This document shows positions 34,538 to 43,860 of a stretch of DNA of 64,000 nucleotides, one piece after another. A program made the translations under genes and the position numbers. Each line of letters begins with the position of its first letter. Positions within the stretch are counted from its first letter, which is position 1. The notes under the pieces were generated by a model that searched no databases, was not told where the DNA came from, and saw nothing but the letters and a program-made list of their open reading frames with translations. The stretch covers positions 20,561,001 through 20,625,000 of the forward strand of contig NC_092680.1 of the NCBI RefSeq assembly GCF_964355755.1, given 5' to 3'. The DNA is from Antedon mediterranea. Its lineage: Eukaryota; Echinodermata; Crinoidea; Comatulida; Antedonidae.

Positions 34538-34609
34538 GCCCGGTTAGCTCAGGCAACTGAGCGTCGTGTTGATACACGAATGTCGTGGGTTCGATTCCCA
34601 CGCTTGTCG
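34538..34609 (+). mobile_element. tRNA-like sequence, probably a SINE head or tRNA pseudogene
   Basis: A cloverleaf can be drawn: D arm GCTCAGGCAACTGAGC, anticodon stem TCGTG/CACGA, T arm GTGGGTTCGATTCCCAC, acceptor GCCCGGT with GCTTGTC. The acceptor has two mismatches and the anticodon loop is only six bases. The Pol III boxes are good (TAGCTCAGGCAACTGA, GGTTCGATTCC). A functional tRNA is unlikely. Confidence 0.45.
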
Positions 34610-34803
34610 GTGGAATAGAGTTAAAGCTATGCTGTGTGTGGCTCGCGCTGATTGTATTTTATAATTTTTTGTTCTGTTTAAATTGCATGAATTGCATGCC
34701 TCGCTGGCTCGTAATTTTCCCAAAATTGCGAATCAGTGTTGTACCTATTGGCGTCTTGTCAATACCCAAGGAGTGAATAGATGGATGCCTAATAACGCCA
34801 TGA

Positions 34804-35358
34804 TTGTTAGATGTATTGGTATACAGATTTATTGTGGCCCTTTCATACACAATTTCAATACTGACAACAATTATATCGTTGTTTGTTCCTTCAGTCTCTC
34901 ACGCATGGATCGTCAGCTCGACTATTTCAATTGGAATATTTCAAACCTGTGAGCAGATATTTGGTCGCAGATTCGTGTGTTCGATTCCGCAAGATCTACC
35001 CAACGAATGGCTGTTCACTTTTCTGTTTGTCTTCTTCGGGTTAATCAACCAGATCGTAGTAACTGCTATAATCTATTATGATATTTACAATTGGCATTGG
35101 AGACGTCATCGAACGAAAGTGGCAAGGAAGCTAGCGTTTAATTCTTGTTTATTGTACAGCCTTGCTTCTCTGTTATACCCTGTCAGTTTCAGGACACCAC
35201 TTATAGGAGGAGCTGCTTTTAAGTTACCATCACATCTTCATATTGGCCCTGGCTATTACACTTTTGGTGCAGCTTGGTTTTTTCTCGTTATTGGAACAGC
35301 TTTTGCGTTTACTGGAAGACTTTTCTGGAAAGTTCTTGTAATATTATTCGGGTCGTGA
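34804..35358 (+). CDS. MOSMO: MOSMO-like four-transmembrane protein B, start uncertain
   Basis: An open frame of about 184 residues ends with TGA at 35356-35358. The motifs are ISIGIFQTCEQIFGRRFVC, then LPNEWLFTFLFVFFG (helix 2), then FRTPLIGGAAFKLPSHLHIG before helix 4, in the same order as gene A and as MOSMO. The PxxLPxEW step is closer to vertebrate MOSMO than in gene A. The first codon of the frame (34804) is TTG, preceded by TGA at 34801, and no ATG occurs before helix 1. The true start is therefore probably in an upstream exon joined near 34810 (GTTAG acceptor), or the N terminus is damaged. A family-1 MITE starts 44 bp after the stop. Confidence 0.62.
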   Translation: MLDVLVYRFIVALSYTISILTTIISLFVPSVSHAWIVSSTISIGIFQTCEQIFGRRFVCSIPQDLPNEWLFTFLFVFFGLINQIVVTAIIYYDIYNWHWRRHRTKVARKLAFNSCLLYSLASLLYPVSFRTPLIGGAAFKLPSHLHIGPGYYTFGAAWFFLVIGTAFAFTGRLFWKVLVILFGS

Positions 35359-35401
35359 CGTTCTGACATTTCGATGAGCCGTGCATAATAATAGTTCATC
35401 C

Positions 35402-35542
35402 TAAAGCTCTGTCTACACTATCAAACTAGTTTGACAAAAAAGTGTGATGTTCACAAATATGGTAGTGATATGACATCATCATGCCATATATGGGCACATC
35501 ATATTTTTTTGTCACATAAAGTTTGATTAGACAAGGCTTAGT
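35402..35542. mobile_element. MITE family 1 behind MOSMO-like gene B
   Basis: AAAGCTCTGTCTACACTATC at the left, core with ATATGGTAGTGATATGACAT, right end reduced to AAAGTTTGATTAGACAAGGC. Lies in the presumed 3' UTR. Confidence 0.85.
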
Positions 35543-35619
35543 ACAGTAATATTATTTAAAACTTGTTTCTTTTTGTTTTTAAAAACGTTCGTTCGGTGGG
35601 ATGTTTTTATGATTAAGGG

Positions 35620-35745
35620 TCCCCACCCGACAGTGATTTAGTTCACTCTTGGGGTGCACTGTCTCATGTTCTGGCTATTTATTATGATTATGTATTTTAT
35701 TTTTTTGTTTTTAATTGTTTTGAGACAAATACATGAAATGAAATG
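35620..35745 (+). mobile_element. LINE-type 3' tail remnant
   Basis: TTAGTTCACTCTTGGGGTGC ... GAGACAAATACATGAAATGA-AATG: a spacer followed by repeated GAAAT units, in the style of CR1/L2-like ends. No coding remains. Confidence 0.4.
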
Positions 35746-35931
35746 TCGACACAATATTATATAGTGCATCTAACGGCCAGATGGATGTGTATTATATTTT
35801 AAAGACTTTTGAGAGTCTATTTTAGTTTCGCGATTTGTCAGGATGTGATTAAATCGATTTAAATTAAATGACAACGCTTGCAAGTTTCAAGACAATAATT
35901 TCACATAAACACAATAAACGGTTTTCTTTTT

Positions 35932-35937
35932 TTTATT
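35932..35937 (-). terminator. Candidate poly(A) signal of PRXL2B
   Basis: AATAAA on the minus strand, about 70 bases beyond the SECIS hairpin. It is the first clear hexamer after the SECIS in the gene's direction, and would give a 3' UTR of about 1.1 kb. Confidence 0.5.
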
Positions 35938-36007
35938 GACATAATTTGGCAATACAAATTCGTTTTCTATATCATATTAAGCGAAGTACGTTTCACGTGA
36001 CAAAAAT

Positions 36008-36058
36008 CCATCAATTCGCACGTTCTTCTGCGCAGAAGTTTAGCGTGCAAATATCATA
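36008..36058 (-). promoter_or_regulatory. SECIS element (type II) of the PRXL2B selenoprotein gene
   Basis: Minus strand, 5' to 3': core ATGA at 36057-36054, then a helix whose 5' arm ATTTGCACG pairs without mismatch with CGTGCGAAT. An apical bulge CTAAA carries the conserved A residues 12 bases after the core, and a mini-stem CTTCT-GCGC-AGAAG closes the top (the type II form). The 3' core TGAT is at 36013-36010. ATGA/TGAT make the tandem sheared G-A quartet that SBP2 recognises. Outside the core, CGTTT...AAACG can form the lower helix. It is about 980 nt beyond the stop codon of a gene with an in-frame TGA on the same strand, which is exactly the expected place. Confidence 0.88.
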
Positions 36059-36212
36059 CGTTACACAAAACGCCTTGAACTTAACATTGACATAGAAAAG
36101 ATGTCATCACTTACTACAAAAATTAACATTTTTTATTTACATATTTAAATTTCAAAGACATTATTATTTTATTAATACCGATATTACGTATATAAATCAC
36201 ATGTAACATTAC

Positions 36213-36355
36213 ATCTTGGATCCCACTAGGGCGCAACGCAAGCGAGTTGACCAATGACAAAGCGACAGTTCGGATAAACCATTGCTTGTGATTGGTCAAA
36301 TTATTTGCGTTGCGCTTACGTCCTTGTGTTACGTCCTAGTGGGAACCAAGCTTTA
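36213..36355. mobile_element. CCAAT-hairpin MITE, family 2, in PRXL2B 3' UTR
   Basis: CTTGGATCCCACTAGGGCGC to CCTAGTGGGAACCAAGCTTT with GTTGACCAATGACAAAGCG and TTGTGATTGGTCAAATTA. Lies between the stop codon and the SECIS. Confidence 0.85.
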
Positions 36356-36451
36356 AACTGATAATAGAGATACAGTCTTTTTAACATGATTGATAGAAAG
36401 ACTTTGGCGACGTATTTACTTGAAGAGCAAATTGTTTTGCTATGAAACAAG

Positions 36452-36615
36452 TTTAAGCTTGGTTCCCACTAAGACGCAACGCAAGGACGTAACGCAACGC
36501 AAAGTGATTTGACCAATCACAAGCAATAGATTATTCGAATAGTCGCGTGTGATTGGTCAACTCGCTTGCGTTGCGTTTACGTCATTGCATTGCGTCCTAG
36601 TGGTAACCAAGCTTT
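36452..36615. mobile_element. CCAAT-hairpin MITE, family 2, second copy in PRXL2B 3' UTR
   Basis: TAAGCTTGGTTCCCACTAAG to CTAGTGGTAACCAAGCTTTA, with inverted TTTGACCAATCACAAGCA and GTGTGATTGGTCAACTCG. Confidence 0.87.
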
Positions 36616-36914
36616 ACTGTACGGACTAGTGTATTTACTTAACCTTAAAGTGTAGCTCCGGGTTTAAAATTATATATTGTTTATTATAAATATAAACCTC
36701 TGAAACAACATTAGTTATGGTTATTTGGTGAAGTGTCATGGAATAATATATTGGCCAGGTGTAAAGCAGCCCAAACTAGGAACACTATGACAATGGTGTT
36801 GATGTGATTAATATAATAATAATGATAAAATCAACACAATTATCAGAAAAAGCATGTAACAAGTAATTGAGCACACGATCAATAAAGTTATAATTATAGA
36901 ATTTAGATTAACAT

Positions 36915-37003
36915 TAAGGTCCGTCTACACTATCAAACTAGTGCCCAAATATGGTAGTGATATGACATCATCATGTCCATATGTGGGCATATCACATTTT
37001 TGT
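36915..37003. mobile_element. MITE family 1 fragment in PRXL2B 3' UTR
   Basis: GTCCGTCTACACTATCAAAC followed by the ATATGGTAGTGATATGACAT core and ATATGTGGGCATATCACA. The right end is lost. Confidence 0.75.
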
Positions 37004-37040
37004 GAGCATTACAGTATTAGTATAAACATGCTACACATCA

Positions 37041-40000
37041 CTACAGTGCACAAACATCTTCGCTACATTCCACCTTGGCCTCTTTCTTTTCTGTACCACT
37101 AGCACCTTCTGGAAAACAATCGCCCCCTTCACATGCTGGCTGATCACCCTCATCCGATGGTTGCACGGGTGGCTTGCCTTTGATGTCCAAGGCATCTAGT
37201 ATAACCTGAAGGGCAACATGATCTCCAGGCCCAGACTGCTTGAAGTCTAGAAGTACTTTCTCTCCCTCTGAAGAAAAGATAAATTAATTGATAACAACTC
37301 AACTGCATCATCATGTTAGTTGCTTTTTAATACCTTCTTGCTCCATTAACAAAGTATTTTATTTAATGTAATAACGTCTTAGGTCTTTAAGTCTCTTTTT
37401 AATAGACTATAGATCTTATACCTCTGACTGTTGATAATAATTTGTTTTCGTGTATTTATTATTTTATGAGAAAACTGTTAATAATCAGTGAAACTAAAGT
37501 CAATAAAAGAACTATCATTATCTTGGCTATGAATTGTAAATATCTAATCATATATTTTTATATACTGACTGCAATATAAATATTATTTAATTGATTGTAA
37601 GAATGGATTAGACAAATACAAACTGGTGGTTGATGATGGCTATAGGGGTGAAAATATGACCCCTTACCCCTCAGTCTCTGAAACACTTACTTAGAATGGA
37701 TTACAATAGAGGTTCAGGGCCATAGCCAGGATCTGTCAAGGGGGGTGGGGTTCGAACACTAAGTAATTGGGTCACTGCCCACCTGTAGGGGTGAAAATAT
37801 GACCCCTGACCCTCAGTATCTGAAACACTTACTTGCACTGACAATCAGTGTTCCACCAATTTGTAATTTTTCGCCTTTTACATCACCTTCAATCTTCTCT
37901 TCTTTGGCCTAGAAAAATATAATTAATGATAATTAAATTAATGATAATTAAAAAAATTATGTCTATAAACCATCCTTGGGTAAAGTTTATCAGGTATGAA
38001 TATAATCAAGGCAATCTAATAACATGATAGTGAGCTCCGGAGATCAAAGGGTTGCAACACAATCACTTCCACGGCCCTTAACAGACACAGAGAGCCGCGG
38101 GGGAATATGTACATAGTACAGTACTATTGGCATAATGTCGCAGCAGCCAGACATAAGATCAAAGGACTGTTACAAGTTCCTATCTTGGTAAGGCGAGCTT
38201 AGTGTCCTATTGTTAGATAGCCTTGAAATAATCAACAAGTAGAATAACAAATATTATATTTACTCTTTGAAGTTCCGCCCTAAGTTTACTGCTAAAGAGA
38301 GCTTTTAAGATCTTCCACCATGAGAACCTATGGTAACCAAGTGCTTGATATGTTTCATGCTTTGCATCTATATACAATTCTAAATAAACAATTTGAAAAT
38401 ATAAAAGTATGCAGTTATGTGGGATTTGTTCTGGTTTTAGGTTCATGAATCAGTTAACTAAAAGGCAAAAAAAAAAAACTCTTATAAATATTGATTGATG
38501 TTTGGTGTATTATTCAGTTATCTGCTAGGTTAATAGCCTATAGATGACCATCATAAATTTGTATACGACAAACATGATGAAACTGTATTTTCATATCATT
38601 TTTCTAGCATTTTCAAACTATTTTTGCATAGCTTGGAAAAATGAAATCTCTCATGAGTATTTATGAAAAGCATTGCCAAACAAGAAAGGCATAGTACAGT
38701 ATTTTTTGCTTTAAAAAAAAATCTTTTCAAAACATACCACCATCAAAGTATTTGCCTGCAACAAAATCCTCTACTCCAAGCTCCTCTAGACCCACTCCAA
38801 TAAGACGAACGTTGTGCTCGTCAAGCTGGGGTTTAAGAGAACTGAGTTCTCTGGCACCCAGCCTACACAAAGATCATCCAAATCTTCTCATGAAGTGAAA
38901 AATGCATGGCTGTGTCTCCCACAACGATCCCATTGTCACGGTCTGAAAAATACAGGGTGTCTATCTTTACGAAGATCAATAGTGTACTTCAATTCAATTG
39001 AAAAATAGATGTTTGAAAATTAAATATACTAGTAATAGGTTATGACATCGCTTTATCGTAAGCCAATCAGATGGCTGAGCGGTCAGTGCTCAGGACTCTC
39101 GTAGCATTAATTGGTGCCATTTTTTTTCTTTATTGACCATCATAGTTTCTCATCATTTTCCAAGAGGGATGTTTTTTTTGTAAGGCACTATTGGTCATGA
39201 AGGATAGCCTGTGATTTAAAAAAAGGATAAAATAAAGGCCTAACCATGGATAGCTCCATGTGACATTAGTCCAGTCAAAAATCACCCTCACCATGGTATA
39301 AGAACGTACCCTAATCAAATTTCATCCGTAGGTTCTATGTATATAGGTAATAACATTTCTTGATGTTGCGTCTTGCAAAACTTGGGATTTTACGAGAAAA
39401 TTAGACTTTTATACCCAATTTATAACCGCCTCATGTCGTATTATTGTGTACAGCGAATTCGACGAAGCGTGACTAAAATTACGAGACGCCGTTAGCGCCC
39501 GTTGAAAAATGCATTAACAAAGCTAAAAACCTACAAAATTAATAGTTTATACAATAATTTAAATATCGTTTACAATAAATTGTATAATAAAATACATAAC
39601 ATATAAAGAAAACCCAAGTATAATCTCAAATATTTACAGATATGTGTTTAAAAATGTACAAATCAAAATGGCCTTCCATAAAATAAAGTGCGCCCTCACT
39701 CGTCATACTTTTATCGGACTTGTATGGATGGTTAAAAAAGGCATTAATTATGAAACACGATGCGGTTTGTTAGTTATTGCCTCTGCAAGAGGCAGAATAT
39801 TATATTTTCACAAATATATTTCTAATTTTTATCATGGAAAAAAAGAATTGTATATATTTAAACACATTACAACCTCCAGTATACCATCATGATGGATTAA
39901 GTGTATATTTGTATATCTGCTGAAGCGTAATGATCTACTACTACTAGTTTTGCTGGTTTTATTTTTAGACATTCTTTTTTTTTCACAGCATTACTTGCGT

Positions 40001-43000
40001 GGATATCACAATGCATTGCATATTTTGAACTATCATTCGCGATTATGATCTTAATTAGAGTAAGAACCAATCATTTAAGGATAATCCATTTCGTGTAGGC
40101 CTATACGAAAGATACTAGGCCCCCTACCTCAAGTAGCCCTACTTTCACTTTCCAACAATTATTAAGAGCGTATCAAAGGGGCTGGTTGGCATTCGTCTGA
40201 ATCAACATTTATCATTTTTCCTTTTCACCCGCCGATGCCCCCACTGCCAATGGGGAGGAGGAGCCGGTTTGATCCTCTCTGAATCCGTCTGGCCTTCACA
40301 TCGTACCGATGTGTGAAGTTTGAGCCAATAAACGTCATTCATGACGATTCTTTAAGTTCGAAGTCGTCTTCCAGAATTCAAAGCATTCTAAATTTAAAGT
40401 ATTTTCCCGTTTTTCCACCGTTCACATTTCACTAAATAAAAGAAAGTGAGAATGTTGGAGTGTGATGTAAGATTCGCGAGAAACGACATACTGTATTACC
40501 CAATTCTCCCAATTTTTTAAGACGTGACGTATATTAAATACATTCTAATATAAAGTGTTTTGGTTGAGAGTAGTCCTACAATTATTATTGGACATTTTAT
40601 ACACAAAAGTATGTCATAAACGATCGGTTCACCTCCACGGCCTGAAAGTTCTCACTTGGGACAAAAAAGTAAAGTCCAGAAAAAAAGTTTTATATGCATT
40701 TATTTCAAATATTGTTATCCGCCGAGTCCGACGCATTTTAATGCATTTAGAAAATTTAAAAAGCTTGGGAGAACACAGTAGTTTAATTTGTTGGCTTATT
40801 CAAATACTTATAAATGACGTTTTAAACCTAAAAGATGTAGGCTATTTTTCCCAAAAGTGAAGATGAACATTAATTAATTAATTGTAAAAGAATAACACAG
40901 TTATCCGTCAGAAGTCTTCGAACAGAAAGAATCTTCGGTGGCAGGATTACATTTTCTAAAACACGAAATTGTCTCACACATCATACGATATGGATGCCAA
41001 TAAACAATTCAAAGAAAATTAAACAAAACTAACAATCACAAGGATTCTTTGTTGCGGATAACCAATGAGAAAATATTTCAGAGTACTTTATTAATGTAAA
41101 TCTTTATTATATCGTATATGCGAAATGGACTGTCATTTAAAAATGATTCTTACTCAAATTAATATTGACTATAATCGCGAATAAACAAATGCATTGTGAT
41201 ATCCACGCAAGTAATGCTGTGAAAAAAAGAATGTCCAGAATATAACCAGATAACTAGAAGATCATGACGCTATAGCATATACAATACGGCGCTTCACTTA
41301 ATCCATCATGATGGTAGACTGGAGGTTGTATGTTTAAATATATACAATTCTTTTTTTCTATGATAAAAACTAGAAATATATTTGTGAAAATATAATATTC
41401 TGCCTCTTGCAGAGGCAATAACGAACAAACCGCATCGGGTTTCGTAATATTAATGCCTTGTATAACCATCCATACAAGTCCGATAAAAGTATGACGAGTG
41501 AGGGCGCACTTTATTTTATGGAAGGCCATTTTGATTTGTACATTTTTAAACACATATCTGTAAATATTTGAGATTATACTTGAGTTTTCTTTATATGTTA
41601 TGTATTTTATTATACAATTTATTGTAAACTATATTTAAATTATTGTATAAACTATTAATTTTGTAGGTTTTTAGCTTTGTTAATGCATTTTTCAACGGGC
41701 GCAAACGGCGTCTCGTAATTTCAGTCACGCTTCGTCGCATTCGCTGTACACAATAATACGACATGAGGTAGTTATAAATTGGGTATAAAAGTCTAATTTT
41801 CTCGTAAAATCCCAAGTTTTGCAAGACGCAACATCAAGAAATGTTATTACCTATATACATAGAACCTACGGATGAAATTTTATTAGGGTACGTTCTTATA
41901 CCATGGTGAGGGTGATTTTTGACTGGACTACATGGCCTGTGTAAATAAAACTCTAGCTAGACCACTGATGCTGTACAGTGTTTATAATATTACTATAGTA
42001 CTCTTATAGTAGACAGATAGTACTATTTCTACTACTCTGTTATAACAATACAGTATTAACAATCAACAATTTCAAATTGCGCAAAACATCCAATCACAGC
42101 TCGCAGGAAATCCGGTCTAGCTAGCCCAGCTGCCCTTCCTAGTAGTAGCTAGCTCTGGTTATAGTATGGTTTCGATCCAAGTCGGCCCTAAACCGTCTCG
42201 GCCAAAGTCAAGTCGGCCCCAAGTCAAGTCGGCCTCAAGTCAACTCGGCCTCAAGTCAACTCGGCCTCAAGTCAACTCGGCCTCACGTCAACTCGGCCAA
42301 AAAATAATCGGTCAACTCGGCCCCGTTAAAGTATGGAACGCAAAAAGTGCAAATGAAGGGGATTGATAAAATAATATTTCTTCTTTTTTAACTATGAATA
42401 ATTCTGACTTTTAATTAATATTATTATTTAGACAATAATATATTTAGCAAAAAAAAATAGGAATGATTTCACCAACTTTCCTTTAATTATTTACGTTTAA
42501 TAAAATTTCTTAGCTGAGCCTCCCTGCGCGTTTGCCAGCTTTTTCGATATCTACAACTGCTACGTGTTTTCGCTGACCGGGGGATTCCCCTTTTTTTTAA
42601 AACGCAAATCATGCACAAAAACGATGTACGATCATTTTTTCTATGGCCAAATGGTGGAACGTAGGCCTCCGTCTTCGATTTCCTTAAATACGGTACCTGC
42701 ACGTGTTTTTTGGTAACACGCGGGTACTTCTATTCATATCGACAATGAGTTCATTTTTTTATAAGACACACAAGTCACAAGTCACAAATCAGTTTATTTG
42801 ATCCAAAAGAAACAAAAATACAAAGCAAAAAATATACAAAAGGACCAGGGCGACTTCCATTAAGGCCAAAAGCCGCATGCATGGAAGCCACCCGAACATT
42901 TTAAATAATATATAATTCTCATGTATATAATATAATTAAAAAATTAACAAATCATAACATTAACAAAATCATATCAGAACAGCTACAACCCATCTCTATT

Positions 43001-43557
43001 ACATATATAACAATTTTGGATATAACATACATCATCATATTCTGAAATAAAATTATTTTTTAAATATGTAGAAAAACCTTTCAAAGAATGTGTACCTTTT
43101 CAGTAATCAAATTTACAGTATTGTTAATTAATAAATATATGATATTATATTTTTTATTTCTTCATTTTTTTAAAACGTGGATAGTAAGAATCGTAATAAT
43201 ATTAAGCACTTTTTGCGTTCCATACTTTATTGTGGCCGAGTTGACCGATTAGTTTTTGGCCGAGTTGACGTGAGGCCGAGTTGACTTGAGGCCGAGTTGA
43301 CTTGAGGCCGAGTTGACTTGGGGCCGACTTGACGTGGGCCGACTTGACTTTGGCCGAGACGGTTTGGGGCCGACTTGACCTGCACCCTATAGTATTAGTA
43401 GTAGGAAGGCCTACTCTAACAAGGCCTAGCTAGCTAACTAAGCTAGGCCTAGTATAGTTCTTTCGACTGCTGCTTGCTTTCTTTTAGATTATTAATTACA
43501 TACCTCTTTTGTAGATACACTTTTCAGAAGGTTACTAGCAACCTTTGACAGATCCAT
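37041..43557 (-). CDS. PRXL2B: PRXL2B-like selenoprotein U (thioredoxin-fold UxxC oxidoreductase), five coding exons
   Basis: PRXL2 (FAM213/SelU) proteins are thioredoxin-fold redox enzymes; vertebrate PRXL2B is described as a prostamide/prostaglandin F synthase. Coding exons on the minus strand: 43557-43504, 38942-38738, 38379-38264, 37908-37833, 37267-37041. All borders are AG/GT and phases agree; total 678 nt, 225 residues with one in-frame TGA. Landmarks: MDLSKVASNLLKSVSTKE (exon 1), GSLWETQPCIFHFMRRFG directly before the active site, then Sec41-S-L-Cys44. After it come RELSSLKPQLDEHNVRLIGVG, LYIDAKHETYQALGYHRF, EKLQIGGTLIVSA and KVLLDFKQSGPGDHV (each as printed, 20 or fewer in a row). 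Vertebrate PRXL2B has Cys at position 41. A tail of about 45 residues with CEGGDC and CSEDVC extends past the usual end. Intron 1 (4.6 kb) holds two transposons. A SECIS lies in the 3' UTR. Confidence 0.9.
37644..37834. repeat. Duplicated 48-bp segment copying a splice donor
   Basis: TAGGGGTGAAAATATGACCC ... CTGAAACACTTACTT occurs at about 37644-37692 and 37786-37834. The right copy contains the exon 4 donor (AAGTAAGTGTTTCAG on the minus strand). The left copy, in the intron, repeats the same donor-like word. Between them is a GGGGGGTGGGGTTCGAAC-containing repeat remnant. Confidence 0.75.
38874..38876 (-). other. PRXL2B: In-frame TGA read as selenocysteine (Sec41)
   Basis: In exon 2 the frame reads ATG AGA AGA TTT GGA TGA TCT TTG TGT AGG (MRRFG-Sec-SLCR). 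TGA takes the place of the resolving-pair cysteine of RRFGCxxC in Cys-type PRXL2B. The frame on both sides is well conserved with no other defect, and a SECIS hairpin follows in the 3' UTR. Confidence 0.9.
39061..39120 (+). mobile_element. tRNA-like SINE head fragment
   Basis: ATGGCTGAGCGGTCAGTGCT-CAGGACTC resembles the 5' half of a Ser/Leu-type tRNA (box A TGGCTGAGCGGTCAGTGC). No box B follows. Truncated retroposon in PRXL2B intron 1. Confidence 0.4.
39267..41930. mobile_element. 2.66-kb element with ~0.8-kb terminal inverted repeats (PRXL2B intron 1)
   Basis: Left end TAGTCCAGTCAAAAATCACC is mirrored at the right end (GGTGATTTTTGACTGGACTA). The two arms match with small differences for roughly 790 bp (39267 to about 40060; 41930 to about 41140). 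The flanks share only CAT, a possible 3-bp target duplication. Each arm carries a short open frame (for example 39644-39892 plus and 41254-41553 minus share MFKNVQIKMAFHKIKCALTR). The unique middle, about 40070-41140, holds one frame (40555-40860) of 101 residues, Lys/Arg-rich and unrecognised. No transposase or polymerase motif is seen. Such long arms are unusual for a MITE. It may be a deletion derivative of a larger element, but the class is not decided. Confidence 0.85.
42168..43387. mobile_element. 1.2-kb element with 8-bp TSD and CGGCC subterminal repeats (PRXL2B intron 1)
   Basis: Flanked by exact TATAGTAT at 42160-42167 and 43388-43395. Both ends start with GG and carry inverted arms of tandem words: TCAAGTCGGCC and TCAACTCGGCC five to eight times on the left, GGCCGAGTTGACTTGA on the right, joined to CCGTCTCGGCCAAAGTCAAG and the inner pair TATGGAACGCAAAAAGTGC / GCACTTTTTGCGTTCCATA. 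8-bp duplication with repeated subterminal motifs fits hAT-like non-autonomous elements. A LINE tail remnant (42776-42900, minus) is nested inside. Confidence 0.85.
42776..42900 (-). mobile_element. LINE-type 3' tail remnant, reverse
   Basis: On the minus strand: GGTGGCTTCCATGCATGCGG ... TTGGATCAAATAAACTGATT-TGTGACTTGTGACTTGTG, with a terminal direct repeat of GTGACTT. It looks like a retroposed 3' end inside the 42.2-43.4 kb element. Confidence 0.45.
43395..43460. repeat. AGGCCTAG-type cluster upstream of PRXL2B
   Basis: AGGCCTACT, AAGGCCTAGCTAGCTAAC and CTAGGCCTAG words lie in the first intron beginning some 45 bp from exon 1. Short, but of the same style as the clusters near the other gene starts. 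Confidence 0.5.
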
Positions 43558-43860
43558 TGTGACCTCTAATACGTCAATATGACACACACAATTAAGTTTT
43601 ATTCTCTCTCTCTAATAATGATGAAGGAAATTCTTCTCAAGTTACATAACCCCGTTTTGGTCATGTGCTGTAAAACACAATCCGCCGCTTATCATGCGCT
43701 TATCACGCATGAATGCACAATCTTGTCAACCAATCGATCGAGGTCAGTAATATTGCGCCCCCTAAATATCAACTACCGAAACTCTCTTTGCTGCGCGTTT
43801 TATTTTATTTTTTGAACATTTCTGGTATTTATGACTTTTGACTGTAATTCACTGTCAGAT

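Noticed and set aside
34538-34609. Functional tRNA gene
   Set aside because: Two acceptor-stem mismatches and a six-base anticodon loop; more likely a SINE head or pseudogene.
36660-36745. A second SECIS candidate on the minus strand (CCATGACACTTCACC near 36740)
   Set aside because: No complementary arm can be found to form the helix after ATGA; only the core word is present.
38874-38876. Reading the TGA in PRXL2B as a nonsense mutation or an intron border
   Set aside because: It falls exactly on the redox Cys position, the frame and splice sites are otherwise intact, and a full SECIS is present downstream on the same strand.
42487-42702. Minus-strand frame of 71 residues inside the 42.2-43.4 kb element
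   Set aside because: Basic, with a few Cys, but no transposase or zinc-finger pattern that can be supported.
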